Shown: positions 45,667 to 54,605, counted from the first letter of the stretch. The stretch is DNA of 64,000 nt from DATMER01 sp963741305 (GCA_963741305.1 CAVUHL010000003.1:1550001-1614000); one strand, 5' to 3'. Numbers and translations are program-made. The notes: a model not told the origin generated them from the sequence alone.

Positions 45667-45694
45667 GGCGAGGGCCGGCTCCGTCCGGCCCTCG
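45667..45694 (-). terminator. GC-rich hairpin downstream of the metalloprotease gene
   Basis: GCGAGGGCCGG (45667-45677) pairs perfectly with CCGGCCCTCGC (45684-45694) around a 6-nt loop. It lies 23 bp after the stop of the minus-strand gene at 45717. No T tract follows, so its role as an intrinsic terminator is uncertain. Confidence 0.45.
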
Positions 45695-45716
45695 CCTCCC
45701 TGGCGTTAGCGCTCCG

Positions 45717-46703
45717 TTACTGACAGAGCTGTCCGCTCACGCAGTCCAGTGGGCAGTTTGCATCGCATTCGCCCTGGAAGATGTCGCAGATGCCGTCGCC
45801 GCACGATGGGCCCGGGCCGCAATCGGAGGGGCAGGTCCATTGTTCCGAACCCTCGCACAACCCGTCACCGCACACGGGCGGCGGCGGCGGCACGTAGGCC
45901 GGGCGCGGCTGGCCACAGGTCCAGCCGGGTGGGTTGCGGATCCGGTTGGTCATCCGGTCGTTCGATTCGCTCTGGGCGATGACCCCGGTCATATAGGGCA
46001 CCCACGACTCGCCGAACTCGGCCAGGTCGCACAGGTACTCGATCTGGATCTGTACCGGCGAGTGCTTGTGGCCGGCGAGGGAACCGTAGGAGTAGGAATT
46101 GATGTAATGGAAGAACCAATCGTTCGAGCAGGGATCCGACCCGCAGTTGCTGCCCGGCGGATTCGACACGTGGCTCTGGTCCTTGTAGATATGGTGGCCC
46201 GACTCGTGCAGCATCGTGCCGGCCCGTTGGCCAGCGGTCCGGGAGTTGAAGCTGGGGCACCGCATCTCCACGCGATCAGTCGTGAAGTATCCCCAGATAG
46301 CCTGGGCGTAGGCGCCGCCCGCGTCCTCCGGCTCGAAGCGGAAGCCATGCTGGCTGCCCGCGGCCCAGCGGTAGTAATCGCCGTCGCTGTGCCAGGGGCC
46401 CAGGCTCCAATCCTCCAAACTGTAAGTGAGCAGGTAGGCCGAGTTCCACATCTTGGGAAAGGCCTGTGTGGGATTGCACGTCGACCAGCCCCAGCTACCA
46501 TCCCAGTGGTCCGACTGGAGATTGAAGTAGGGGCGGAACCAGTCGCGAAACGTCGGCCAGCAGGCGTGCACGTTCCAGAGGGCCTGCTCGTCCGTCTCGA
46601 CCGTGCTGGGGCACACCGCGCCGGCCCCGGCCGGCAGTAGGACGATGGCGAGAACCAGGATGAGGGCGTTCATTCCGGACAGGGTTTTCGCTTCAGCTCT
46701 CAT
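45717..46703 (-). CDS. Secreted putative zinc metalloprotease with Cys-rich C-terminal repeats
   Basis: The 328-aa protein has an N-terminal signal (ALILVLAIVLLPAGAGA). The centre has a HExxH-related motif in TMLHESGHHIYKDQSH, which gives a possible zinc site. The C terminus has two CGDGxCxxxExxxCPxDC-type repeats (CGDGLCEGSEQWTCPSDC and CGDGICDIFQGECDANC), often seen in extracellular proteins of predatory and soil bacteria. Substrate unknown. The start overlaps the previous gene by 4 bp (ATGA), indicating a coupled operon. Confidence 0.72.
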   Translation of the reverse strand: MRAEAKTLSGMNALILVLAIVLLPAGAGAVCPSTVETDEQALWNVHACWPTFRDWFRPYFNLQSDHWDGSWGWSTCNPTQAFPKMWNSAYLLTYSLEDWSLGPWHSDGDYYRWAAGSQHGFRFEPEDAGGAYAQAIWGYFTTDRVEMRCPSFNSRTAGQRAGTMLHESGHHIYKDQSHVSNPPGSNCGSDPCSNDWFFHYINSYSYGSLAGHKHSPVQIQIEYLCDLAEFGESWVPYMTGVIAQSESNDRMTNRIRNPPGWTCGQPRPAYVPPPPPVCGDGLCEGSEQWTCPSDCGPGPSCGDGICDIFQGECDANCPLDCVSGQLCQ

Positions 46704-47557
46704 TTCACACCCCCGTCGTGGTCATGGCCGGGCGTCGAGGACTCGGGCTGGCTGCCCCATTTCTGTTGCCAGGCGCTCAGCTTCCGCGTGAATTCCTTGC
46801 GGTCCATGCCGCTGTGGAACCGCGGCCGTTCGACGTACATGTGCAGATCGGCGGGCAGCAACCGGTACAATTCGGCGGCCGTCTTCGGACTGTCACCGTG
46901 GTTCCACATGTAGGCGTCGATCGCCGAGACCCGCACGTGCAGGGCCTCGTGGCGCTCGATCACCTCGAGCACCGCCGCGTCGGCTTGCGGCGTCGCCAGA
47001 TAGGCCAGCCCGTGGACCGCCTTGGCCTGGACCATCTCCTCGAAGTCGCGCTCCGTCAGCAATTCTCCCTGCGAATCGGCAGGGGGCAACGGCGCCCAGA
47101 CCACCTCGCGCAGCTGTGCTACGGCGTCGGGCCGCTTCATCTCGCCCAGCATGGAGAGGACCACGAGCCGCTGCTCGATCGCCTCGGCCGGCAGCTGCCG
47201 GTACTGCCGCGCCATCGCCTCGACGGCACCAGGCTGCTTGCGCAGCCTCGCGACGACGTCCGCGATCACTGGCACATCCCCTTTCGTAGCTTTGTAGACC
47301 TGCGGCAGCACATCGGACAGCGCCAGTTCCACTTCGTCGACCGAGGCCACCAGTGGCAGATCGGCCACGACCTGACGCATGCGGCTGGCTTCGAACGCTC
47401 CCTTGATTCGCCGGTCTTCCCACTTTGGCGGCTCCGGTGACAACAGCGGTGGTGTCGTATGGGTGACCGGAGGATCCTGCGGCGCGGGAGCAGCGAACGC
47501 TCCCACAGGCAGGAGTAGCGACGACAAACACAATCCCAGCAATACTCGGTGCTTCAT
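46700..47557 (-). CDS. Exported helical-repeat (HEAT-like) protein
   Basis: The 285-aa protein has a signal peptide (VLLGLCLSSLLLPVGAFA), then a mature all-alpha region (residues ~50-270) that looks like HEAT/armadillo-type repeats. A strong TAGGAG ribosome site precedes the ATG. Its stop overlaps the metalloprotease start as ATGA, so the two work together, maybe as enzyme and partner or inhibitor. No family was recognised. Confidence 0.7.
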   Translation of the reverse strand: MKHRVLLGLCLSSLLLPVGAFAAPAPQDPPVTHTTPPLLSPEPPKWEDRRIKGAFEASRMRQVVADLPLVASVDEVELALSDVLPQVYKATKGDVPVIADVVARLRKQPGAVEAMARQYRQLPAEAIEQRLVVLSMLGEMKRPDAVAQLREVVWAPLPPADSQGELLTERDFEEMVQAKAVHGLAYLATPQADAAVLEVIERHEALHVRVSAIDAYMWNHGDSPKTAAELYRLLPADLHMYVERPRFHSGMDRKEFTRKLSAWQQKWGSQPESSTPGHDHDGGVK

Positions 47558-47685
47558 GTCTTACTCCTAGGACCTCCTTCAATTGGACATCAGTTGAAAG
47601 AGGAGACTATTAGGCAGCTGAAATTGCTATTTGTCAATAAGGTAAGGGGACGCCCGGCCGTTGAGCCGCCTTACCGCACCGTCGC

Positions 47686-47795
47686 CTCCGTTTGACGGCC
47701 AGGCGGGACGGGGGTAGGCTTCTTGGCGCAGAAGCGAGATCAGGTTGCGAGGACTCGGCGGGATGGTGGAGAACGCCATCAAGGCCGGGATGAGT
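47686..47795 (+). repeat. Dispersed ~100-bp repeat, copy A
   Basis: A ~100-bp sequence containing CGTTTGACGGCCAGGCGGGA and GGAGAACGCCATCAAGGCCG. It recurs at 58070-58176 in the same orientation and at 59620-59720 inverted. Here it lies upstream of a membrane-protein gene. The remaining part of this gap holds no gene. Confidence 0.8.
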
Positions 47796-47817
47796 AGGGG
47801 AGCGGGGTAATCTATCC

Positions 47818-48258
47818 ATGCAGTTTTCGCGATCATTTCACCTGCGACTATTCGGCGCGTTCTGGGCGTTCGGCGTCGCACTGTTCACGGTAAAGTACTT
47901 CACGAACCCGGGCAACTCGGCGCTCTTGGGGATTGCTGGGTATGGGAAAACCTACATGGGCGAGCTGGCCGACATTCTTGGCTTGACGGCCGTGGAGATC
48001 CTTGTTTCGGCCGCGATCCTCCGTCCCTGGAGCTACCGGCGGTCGTGGGGGAGGTCACTGACCGCGGCGGCAGTCCTAGCGCCGTGGATCGTGGTCCGGA
48101 TGGCAGTTGGGATGCACGCCGGGCCGACCACACGCGCGCATACGCTCTGGTTGCTCCTCTTCTTGATTGGTCTCATTGGCACAGCCATAGTGAGTGGGAC
48201 TGCCGCTGTCCGTGCGCGCGACCGCTCGTCGCCGCTTCAACAAGCGCCTGGCCCGTAA
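47818..48258 (+). CDS. Four-helix membrane protein of unknown function (intact copy)
   Basis: The 146-aa protein has four likely transmembrane helices (for example FGAFWAFGVALFTVKYF and TLWLLLFLIGLIGTAIVSG). No known domain. A near-identical copy with a premature stop lies at 58204-58644, with the same upstream repeat. The stop codon lies at the edge of array 4. Confidence 0.75.
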   Translation: MQFSRSFHLRLFGAFWAFGVALFTVKYFTNPGNSALLGIAGYGKTYMGELADILGLTAVEILVSAAILRPWSYRRSWGRSLTAAAVLAPWIVVRMAVGMHAGPTTRAHTLWLLLFLIGLIGTAIVSGTAAVRARDRSSPLQQAPGP

Positions 48259-48270
48259 CTCGGATGAGCT

Positions 48271-48375
48271 GGGCAGTTGCCCGTACCGTCCGGGCAGGTG
48301 CCCGAAACGTCCGGGTAGATCCCCAAGTCACTCGGCTACATGCCCGAGTCGCTCGGGTTCCTCACCGAGCTCCTC
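48271..48375. repeat. Tandem array 4: five 21-bp units
   Basis: Five units (GGGCAGTTGCCCGTACCGTCC and relatives) of exactly 21 bp lie between the convergent membrane-protein and regulator genes. A weaker unit may precede them at 48250. They resemble the first four units of array 3, with the word CCCGAGTCGCTCGGG in common. The regulator's stop codon lies within the last unit. Confidence 0.85.
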
Positions 48376-49624
48376 ATCCTTTCCTCCGCAAGAGCGTCGC
48401 GAGCCGGGCGACCAGCTCGGCCGTAACCCGTTCCTCTTCGCAGGCGCGCTGGAAGAGGACGAGGGCGGCCGTGGCCTCTCGGTGGACCTCCTGGGCCGAG
48501 AAGATCGCCATCAGCTCGGCTGCGAGGCGTTTGGGCTCCTCGGTGCGTCCCTGCCGGGACAGCAGCAAAGCCAGGTCGAGGGAGACCAGCGCCATGCTGT
48601 AGAGCACCCCGTGCTTCAGAAACTCCTGTTGGACCTCCCTGTACGCGGCCTCGGCCTCGTCGAGCCGGTCTAGCCCGAAGGCGATGCTTCCTTCGGTCCA
48701 ACGCAATCGGACAAGGTCCAGGGGACGGGCTGTTTCGCGGTGGAGATCCTGGACTTTGGGGAGCAGCTCCAGCGCTTCGCTGAACCGGCCGGCGAGAGAC
48801 AGGACGCCCAGCAGGTTATGCATCGCCGTCGCGAACAGGCGCGGCTCCTGGACTTGGTCGATCTCCTGGGGGGCCTCCCGCAGCCAAGCGATCGCCTGCT
48901 CCAGATCCTCCATCTCCCGAAACAGCTTCGCTTGCTTGAGAAATACCTTCGCGAGCCCGTGTAGATCGTTTTCCTCGCGATAGAGGTCGCGAGCCCGATT
49001 GAAAAGAGACCCAGCCTCTTCGAATCGTCGCTGGTCCATTCTTAGAGAGCCCTTCATGTCCAGAACCTCGGCCTCAGCCCAAGCGTTGCCCGTCTGGCTT
49101 CGTTCCAGGCAGGACTCCGCCTCACGGAAGGAGGACTCGGCACTCAGCAGCTCTCCGACTACGCGCCGGGCGTTCCCAAGGTGAGCAAAGGCCCGCGCCC
49201 TCAGGTCGAGTACCCAGCCAGGGTCGTACGCCGAGCTCAGGTGGCGGGAAATCACGACAGCTAGCTCGGCACGCTCGAGCGCCCTTCTCGGATGCTCGGA
49301 TACAACCTCCCGGCTCCGCTGAAGCAGGAGTTGGGTGAGCCCCCAGGTGTGGAGCGCCTCGTCCTCCTCGGCCTGCCGGAGCTGCGCTGGAAAAGGAAGC
49401 CCCTCCAGGCGAGCGAGCAGGTCCGGAGCCTCCCTCCATTCCATGACGCCGACCTCCTCGTCGCTGTGGCCAGCCTCCTTCGTGAGGCGGCGGATCTCTT
49501 CGTACTGGCCTCTGCAAACCGGACAATGCTCTTGAATGTGCGGCGCAATCTCCCGCAGAACCGCCTCATGCTCCAACCGTCCTGCCAACCACTTTGCCAT
49601 TGTTTCCAGCGTCGGATGATCCAT
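48374..49624 (-). CDS. Zinc-finger/TPR regulatory protein (anti-sigma-like N terminus)
   Basis: The 416-aa protein starts at ATG 49624, with an AGAGGAGG ribosome site. Residues ~15-45 carry a zf-HC2-like motif (HIQEHCPVCRGQYEEI), as in anti-sigma factors. The rest is TPR-like helices (~90-410). TPR proteins can sense peptides, as in RRNPP regulators. The gene just upstream encodes a small secreted protein, so a peptide-sensing pair is possible, but this is inference. A terminator (49694-49728) separates the two transcripts. Confidence 0.75.
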   Translation of the reverse strand: MDHPTLETMAKWLAGRLEHEAVLREIAPHIQEHCPVCRGQYEEIRRLTKEAGHSDEEVGVMEWREAPDLLARLEGLPFPAQLRQAEEDEALHTWGLTQLLLQRSREVVSEHPRRALERAELAVVISRHLSSAYDPGWVLDLRARAFAHLGNARRVVGELLSAESSFREAESCLERSQTGNAWAEAEVLDMKGSLRMDQRRFEEAGSLFNRARDLYREENDLHGLAKVFLKQAKLFREMEDLEQAIAWLREAPQEIDQVQEPRLFATAMHNLLGVLSLAGRFSEALELLPKVQDLHRETARPLDLVRLRWTEGSIAFGLDRLDEAEAAYREVQQEFLKHGVLYSMALVSLDLALLLSRQGRTEEPKRLAAELMAIFSAQEVHREATAALVLFQRACEEERVTAELVARLATLLRRKG

Positions 49625-49693
49625 CGGGCCTCCTCTGCGATGTGTCTCTAGATAAGAGTTGCCGCAGAGGGGAGATTTGTGACACGCCAAAGC

Positions 49694-49728
49694 GAAAAAA
49701 ACGGGGCCGGCTTTTGGATGCCGGCCCC
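49694..49728 (-). terminator. Intrinsic terminator of the small secreted-protein gene
   Basis: GGGGCCGGC (49703-49711) pairs with GCCGGCCCC (49720-49728) in a perfect 9-bp stem with an 8-nt loop. On the minus strand it is followed by seven T residues. It lies 10 bp after the secreted-protein stop. Confidence 0.85.
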
Positions 49729-49737
49729 GGATCGGGC

Positions 49738-50019
49738 CTAACCGTCGGGATCGATCAGCATCCCGTTGTCACCATCGCTCCCCGGAGCCGGCTGACCGTC
49801 AGGGTCAACTAACTTCCCGTTGTCCCCGGAATCTCCGGCCCAGATACTGAGGAACGTCTGCCCCAGCCAGTCGAGCAACCCGCGAGCCTGCTCACGGACG
49901 GCAGCGGGACCGTCAGGGCCGGAATCGACCGGCAAGGCCCAGGCAGCCGCGGGCAGGAGGGCGAGGCTCCCCGCGAGAGCCAGAGCGGGGAGCCGACGGC
50001 GCAAAGAACGTGGACCCAT
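49738..50019 (-). CDS. Small secreted protein with repeated DNGxLxDPDG tail (intact copy)
   Basis: The 93-aa protein has a signal peptide (RLPALALAGSLALLPAAAWA) and a short mature part with a helix (REQARGLLDWLGQTFLSIWA). The acidic, Gly-rich tail contains two repeats (SGDNGKLVDPDG and DGDNGMLIDPDG). An AAGGAG ribosome site precedes ATG 50019. Two decayed relatives lie at 50453-50845 and 51290-51440. The small size, signal and repeated tail suit a secreted signal or toxin; no family is known to me. Confidence 0.75.
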   Translation of the reverse strand: MGPRSLRRRLPALALAGSLALLPAAAWALPVDSGPDGPAAVREQARGLLDWLGQTFLSIWAGDSGDNGKLVDPDGQPAPGSDGDNGMLIDPDG

Positions 50020-50289
50020 GGCATCCACTCCTTGAAGGCCGATCTCGGACGGCGCCATTGCCGCCGGAGTGGGCCTCTACAGGAGAGAGTGCCTCGAAAG
50101 TGGGAGGGTGGGGGGGGTGTGGGTAGGATGGTGTATGGCAGACGGAGAACGTGGCTGTGCCTGCGAACAGGCACTTGACGAGTTTTCGCCGGCAGGCTCG
50201 GCGACGAGAACGGCCCCGAACACGATATCCTCGGTAGGAGAACCAACTGCTCGTGGTGATTACGGCATACCCCGTGTGGTGAGGACGAG

Positions 50290-50559
50290 ATGAAAGAACC
50301 CTACCTTGAAGTAACCTTTCGGCACGGCCGAGCGATCGCGGCCTACCTTTACCTTGCGCGAGATCCTGATGAGAAGAGTTGCCGGACGAAACGAGTGGAA
50401 CCCGGCATGGTGATCGACTTCAACTCCTCTGGAAGAGCCATCGGCATCGAATTCACGGCTCCCGGGCAGGTCTCGTTGGCGGTACTGAACCAGGCCCTCT
50501 CGGATCTAGGGATCTCCCCGTTGACACAGGCGGACCTGGCGCCCTTGAAAGCCGCATAG
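50290..50559 (+). CDS. DUF2283-like small protein
   Basis: The 89-aa protein resembles DUF2283 family members: an N-terminal strand YLEVTFRHGRAIAAYLYLA and a VIDFNSSGRAIGIEFTAP core. Function unknown; the family often occurs near toxin-antitoxin and mobile genes. It overlaps the decayed tail frame of the secreted-protein copy on the other strand. Confidence 0.6.
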   Translation: MKEPYLEVTFRHGRAIAAYLYLARDPDEKSCRTKRVEPGMVIDFNSSGRAIGIEFTAPGQVSLAVLNQALSDLGISPLTQADLAPLKAA

Positions 50560-50845
50560 GCGAGCGCCCTGAGCTCCGAGCCCAGCGAAAGGCTGGTCGG
50601 CGCCGGATCATTTCTCGATGTACTTCAACACACGCCCGGCACGTGTCGGGTCCCCGGAACCCGGCCCAGACGCTGAGGAACGTCTGCCCCAGCCAGTCGA
50701 GCAACCCGCGAGCCTGCTCACGGACGGCAGCGGGACCGTCCGGGCCGGAATCGACGGGCAAGGCCCAGGCAGCCGCGGGCAGGAGGGCGAGGCTCCCCGC
50801 GAGAGCCAGAGCGGGGAGCCGACGGCGCAAAGAACGTGGACCCAT
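50453..50845 (-). pseudogene. Decayed second copy of the small secreted-protein gene
   Basis: The first ~55 codons match the intact copy almost exactly (signal peptide and LLDWLGQTFLSVWAG helix). The DPDG tail is then replaced by an unrelated Arg/Pro-rich frame that overlaps the DUF2283 gene. The duplicated block, including the 5' flank, runs about 50659-50941. Confidence 0.75.
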
Positions 50846-50957
50846 GGCATCTACTCCTTGAAGGCCGATCTCGGACGGCACCATTGCCGCCGGAGTGGGC
50901 CTCTATAGGAGAGAGTGCCTCGAAAGCGGGAGGGTGGGGGGCTGGCCGGCGGAGACG

Positions 50958-51173
50958 CTACTCGGAGCGGTCGAGCTCGTCGAGGAGCCGGAGCCCCTGC
51001 TCGCGTGAACCCAGCGCGGCGCGAGCCCGAAAACGGGTCTCGGCGTCAAACTCGGCCAGAGCCACGGTCGACAGCTCCTCGATAAGCTTGTTCATGCTCA
51101 CGTTGCGCCGGTTCGCCAACTGGCGAAGCCGCTCATGCTTCTCATCGGGGAGGCGAATGGTGAGAGTTGCCAT
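50958..51173 (-). CDS. Ribbon-helix-helix antitoxin-like DNA-binding protein (orphan)
   Basis: The 71-aa protein has an N-terminal beta strand (ATLTIRLPDEKHERLRQLA) followed by two helices (SMNKLIEELSTVALAEF), as in CopG/FitA-type antitoxins. No toxin gene follows; the next sequence downstream is the duplicated secreted-protein block. The toxin was probably lost when that block arrived. Confidence 0.75.
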   Translation of the reverse strand: MATLTIRLPDEKHERLRQLANRRNVSMNKLIEELSTVALAEFDAETRFRARAALGSREQGLRLLDELDRSE

Positions 51174-51289
51174 GATCCAGATCCAGGTCGCGTATAGGGC
51201 TGCTTCTGCTGGGAGCGCCGGCGTCCCGCCGGCTCACACTCCAGCACACAGGCATTGGCGAGAGCAAGCACCTCCAGTCAAACCCAGAG

Positions 51290-51440
51290 GCTGAGAAAAT
51301 TTCTACCCAGGCAGTCCAGTAACCGGCAGCGGGACCGTTCGGGCCGGATCGACCGGTAAGGCGCAGACAGCAGGCAGTCGCGAGCAGGAGGGCGAGGCTC
51401 CCCGCGAGAGCCAGAGCGGGGAGCCGACGGCGCAAAGAAC
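51290..51440 (-). pseudogene. Third, strongly decayed copy of the small secreted-protein gene
   Basis: The signal-peptide segment (LPALALAGSLALLLAT) and part of the next ~30 residues are recognisable, but the start codon is lost and the frame is broken. The rest of the gap 51174-51590 holds no gene except a palindrome related to the one at 23911. Confidence 0.7.
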
Positions 51441-51590
51441 ATGGACCCGACTCCGAGTGCCAGGTGATTGTTCGGCAGAAAGGCGGCCCATTGCAGACGC
51501 TCCGAGCGAATGGTCCATGCTCACTCTCTTGGCGAAGTCTCCTCAGCAGAGTATAATGAATAAAACTTTAGTCAAGGTGGCCTTCCAGAC

Positions 51591-52010
51591 ATGGAATCTC
51601 CATATGCAAAAGCTCTCACGGTCTACCTCTTGGTCCCAGAGGTTCAAGACCCTCTGGACGCAATTTCCAACGACGCTTTCCCGGATCATCTAGACAGTTT
51701 GAATGTAGAAGGCAGTGAGTGGGTGCTTTGCATTCGCAACAAGCGGGGTAAGCGGCCAGATTGGACACGATTCTTCACCAATGTGACAGATCTCGGGAAG
51801 TTCGGATCTAATTCATCAGTATCTGCCCTTCTGCTCGTGCCGTACGGCGGAAGGGTGTGGGCTCTCACATTCGGACGTGGGAGGTCCATGCTGAAGGAAG
51901 GAGTCATTGAGGATAGGTTTGGCTTGCAGGCTGCCCTCAATGCTATCGACTCTGAAAAGGTTAGGGCTATCGACAAAGAGACTTTCGACTCCTTCGCGGC
52001 GCAAGCTCGG
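51591..52010 (+). pseudogene. N-terminal part of a DUF6119/TIGR04141-type gene, split by IS256
   Basis: Codons 1-140 encode the N-terminal part of this family (VYLLVPEVQDPLDAISND, LLLVPYGGRVWALTFGRGR, RFGLQAALNAIDSEKVRAID). The frame is cut after CGG at 52010 by an IS element. The rest continues in frame from 53397. The intact protein would be about 542 aa. TIGR04141 proteins are sporadically distributed; a defence role has not been shown to my knowledge. Confidence 0.85.
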
Positions 52011-53388
52011 GAGGTACCCTCAAAAAGTGTGGAAATGAGTTGAAGGCGGCGTAACCTTCCGGTCGACGAAGACCGCCGGTGAATCCGGCCAGGAAGGAGA
52101 CGCCGCCATGGCAGAGAAGAGCACCAAGGAGCGCTTTGGGTCAAGGACGATCTGGGAGAGTCTGGAAGCGATGGCCCGCGAGCGGATACAGGAGTTCGTT
52201 CAGTCCCTCCTCGAGGAGGAAGTCACGGCCTTGGTGGGTCGGCGCAAGAGCGAGCGCCGAGAGGCTGTGGACGCGCCGGCTGTGTACCGCAATGGCCACG
52301 GCAAGTCGCGCAAGCTGGCGATGATGGGTGGCACGATCGAGGTGAGTCGGCCGCGAGTGCGCGGCCTGGAAGAACGGTTCGAGAGCCGTATTCTGCCGCT
52401 GTTTCGGCGACGTACCCAGGAGGTGGGTGAGCTTTTGCCTCAGCTTTACCTTCACGGTCTCTCCCAGGGGGATTTCGAGTTGGCTCTGCGGGGCCTGCTG
52501 GGTGATGGAGCCCCGCTGTCGCCGAGCTCGATCGAGCGGTTGCGCGGCAAGTGGGTGGCCGAGTTCGACGCCTGGAGCCGCCGCAGCTTGCGCGGCATCG
52601 AGCCGGTGTACCTGTGGGCCGACGGGATCTACGTCAAAGCCGGGCTGGAGAAGGACAAGGCGGCCCTGCTGGTGATCGTGGCGGGCCTGCGCGACGGTCG
52701 CAAGGTGGTCCTGGCGGTGGAGAGCGGGTACCGGGAGTCGGCCGAAGCCTGGAGCCGCCTACTGCGGGATCTGAGGTCGCGCGGAATGAGCGTGCCGCGG
52801 CTGGTGATCGCCGATGGCCACCTGGGAATTTGGGCGGCTCTGTCGCAGGTCTTGCCTGAGGTTGCTGAACAGCGGTGCTGGAACCACAAGATTGTCAATG
52901 TCCTGGACGCGTTGCCGAAGAAGTTGCAAACCGAGGCTCGAGAGTTGCTATGCCGGATCCCGTACGCAGCGACACGGCGCGAAGCCGAGAGTCTGCGGGC
53001 AGAGTTTCGTTCGCGCTATGGCCAGCAGCAGCCCAAGGCTGTGGAGACTCTGGAGCGTGACTGGGAGCGCCTGGTAGCCTTCTATGCTTTCCCGAAAGAG
53101 CACTGGAAGCACCTGCGCACGACCAATCCCGTGGAATCGCCCTTCGCTGCGGTGCGGCTGCGAACAGCAGCCGGCAAGCGGTACAAGAAAGTCGCCAATG
53201 CCACGGCCTTGATCTGGCGAGTGCTGCTCGTCGCAGAGCAGTCGTTCCGCCGTCTCGACCACCCAGAGCTTCTGGTTGAAGTCGCCGAGGGAGCCAACTA
53301 CGAGAATGGAGTGCGAGTAGTACGAGTTGAACCGATGGCTGAGGAGGTCGCCGCCTGACGACGTTTACACACCTATTGACGTGACCTC
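52011..53388 (+). mobile_element. IS256-family insertion sequence, complete
   Basis: The 1378-bp element has imperfect ~29-bp terminal inverted repeats: GAGGTACCCTCAAAAAGTGT at the left and, reverse complemented, GAGGTCACGTCAATAGGTGT at the right. It is flanked by a perfect 8-bp target duplication, AAGCTCGG, at 52003-52010 and 53389-53396. It carries one transposase gene. A matching copy starts at 62865. Confidence 0.97.
52108..53358 (+). CDS. IS256-family transposase
   Basis: The 416-aa mutator-type transposase has the DDE triad candidates in YLWADGIYVK (D), LVIADGHLGIW (D) and TTNPVESPFAAVR (E), with the N-terminal DNA-binding region. It cuts and joins the element ends. The matching second copy implies recent activity. 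Confidence 0.96.
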   Translation: MAEKSTKERFGSRTIWESLEAMARERIQEFVQSLLEEEVTALVGRRKSERREAVDAPAVYRNGHGKSRKLAMMGGTIEVSRPRVRGLEERFESRILPLFRRRTQEVGELLPQLYLHGLSQGDFELALRGLLGDGAPLSPSSIERLRGKWVAEFDAWSRRSLRGIEPVYLWADGIYVKAGLEKDKAALLVIVAGLRDGRKVVLAVESGYRESAEAWSRLLRDLRSRGMSVPRLVIADGHLGIWAALSQVLPEVAEQRCWNHKIVNVLDALPKKLQTEARELLCRIPYAATRREAESLRAEFRSRYGQQQPKAVETLERDWERLVAFYAFPKEHWKHLRTTNPVESPFAAVRLRTAAGKRYKKVANATALIWRVLLVAEQSFRRLDHPELLVEVAEGANYENGVRVVRVEPMAEEVAA

Positions 53389-54605
53389 AAGCTCGGCAGC
53401 AGGCAACTGCTGATACCGAATTTGGCCATTTCGGAGTCGATGTGGATCGTGACCTGCTTTACGCAGTAGCGGGAGTGCCACGAGATATGCGACTTGGGCG
53501 CCGGTTAGCCGGTAAAGACGCTTTGTGTGCCTCAGTCAAGGTCGCTTTCACGGATCTTCCGGGATACTTGGGACTACTTTTTGACACCTATGCTAGTAAA
53601 GCGTACAAGAGTGACAAGCGCTTCGCTTGGGTGGACAACATTTACGAGATTCGTGAGAAGACAAAGAAGAGGGAGCTTGATGCCTGTCTAGTGGAGAAGT
53701 TGCGTAAGGGTCAGACGGCGAAAGCTTGGTTAGCGCTGCCAGAGATCATCAATTGGCAACGAGCCAACAACTTCAGCTACGCTAATCCTACTCCTAACTT
53801 CACCGTTGAGGACATACATCTCAAGACGCTTTTAGACTCGTATGGAACGAGGATAGAGTCTATCGATGTTATCGCATTGAAGCGCACTAAAGTAATTTGT
53901 TTTGACCATAATAGCGAAGAGCTGCATCGATGGAGCGTCTATCGTTGTCTCTATGCCGAGATTGAGGTTGATGGAGATATCTTTCTGCTGACGAATGCTC
54001 ATTGGTATAAGCTTAATAGGGAGGTGGTGACTGAGATAGGTCGCTGGTTCGATGAATTGGTCATCGACGATACTCTGATGCCGCCGATGATAGCCGGAGA
54101 GTGGGAGGACGACTATAATAAGAGATTGGGCATTGGAGGTGGCTATCGCCTCTTTCATGGCAAGTCGGTATATCTGCCGGCAAACCACGGAATTGAGTTT
54201 TGCGACCTGGCCAGGTTTTGCGAGGACGGCTGTGACCTCATCCATGTCAAGAGGTATGGACGCTCCAACAAATTAAGCCATCTATTCTACCAAGGCTTGA
54301 ACTCTGCCAAGCTCTTTCGTACATCTCCTGAATTTAGAAAGGCACTAAGCCGCTCGGTTGAAAAGGATCCCGATCTGTTTGTGAGGCTCCTCCAAGAGCC
54401 GCCACGAGGCAAGTATCGTGTAGTTTACGCGATTGCAAGCAGTTCTACTTCAAAGTTCGACCTTCCACTCTTCTCAAAGCTCTCGCTAAGGCAAGCTCTT
54501 CGAGAGCTAGAGGGATTAGGATTCCGTACGTCAGTTGCAAAAATTGCAGTTCCAAAAGAAGAACGCACTGTTAAGCGGATAAAGGGTGTCAGGAAAACTT
54601 TCTAG
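53389..54605 (+). pseudogene. C-terminal part of the DUF6119/TIGR04141-type gene
   Basis: From 53397 (after the target duplication) the frame runs 402 codons, continuing the N-terminal half in frame: QQATADTEFGHFGVDVDRDL. It carries the family's RDLLYAVAGVPRDMRLGRRL, YRCLYAEIEVDGDIFLL and EDDYNKRLG segments. No start codon is required here; ATG-like starts inside the frame are by-products. Without the IS the gene would be intact. Lower GC than the surroundings. Confidence 0.88.

Noticed and set aside
45120..46640. Long plus-strand frame with heptad PFPVAGK repeats
   Set aside because: It arises because 21-bp units keep all frames open; it runs antisense through the metalloprotease gene and has no start signals.
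53442..54605. Independent gene starting at 53442
   Set aside because: The frame is the continuation of the 51591 gene once the IS and one target duplication are removed.
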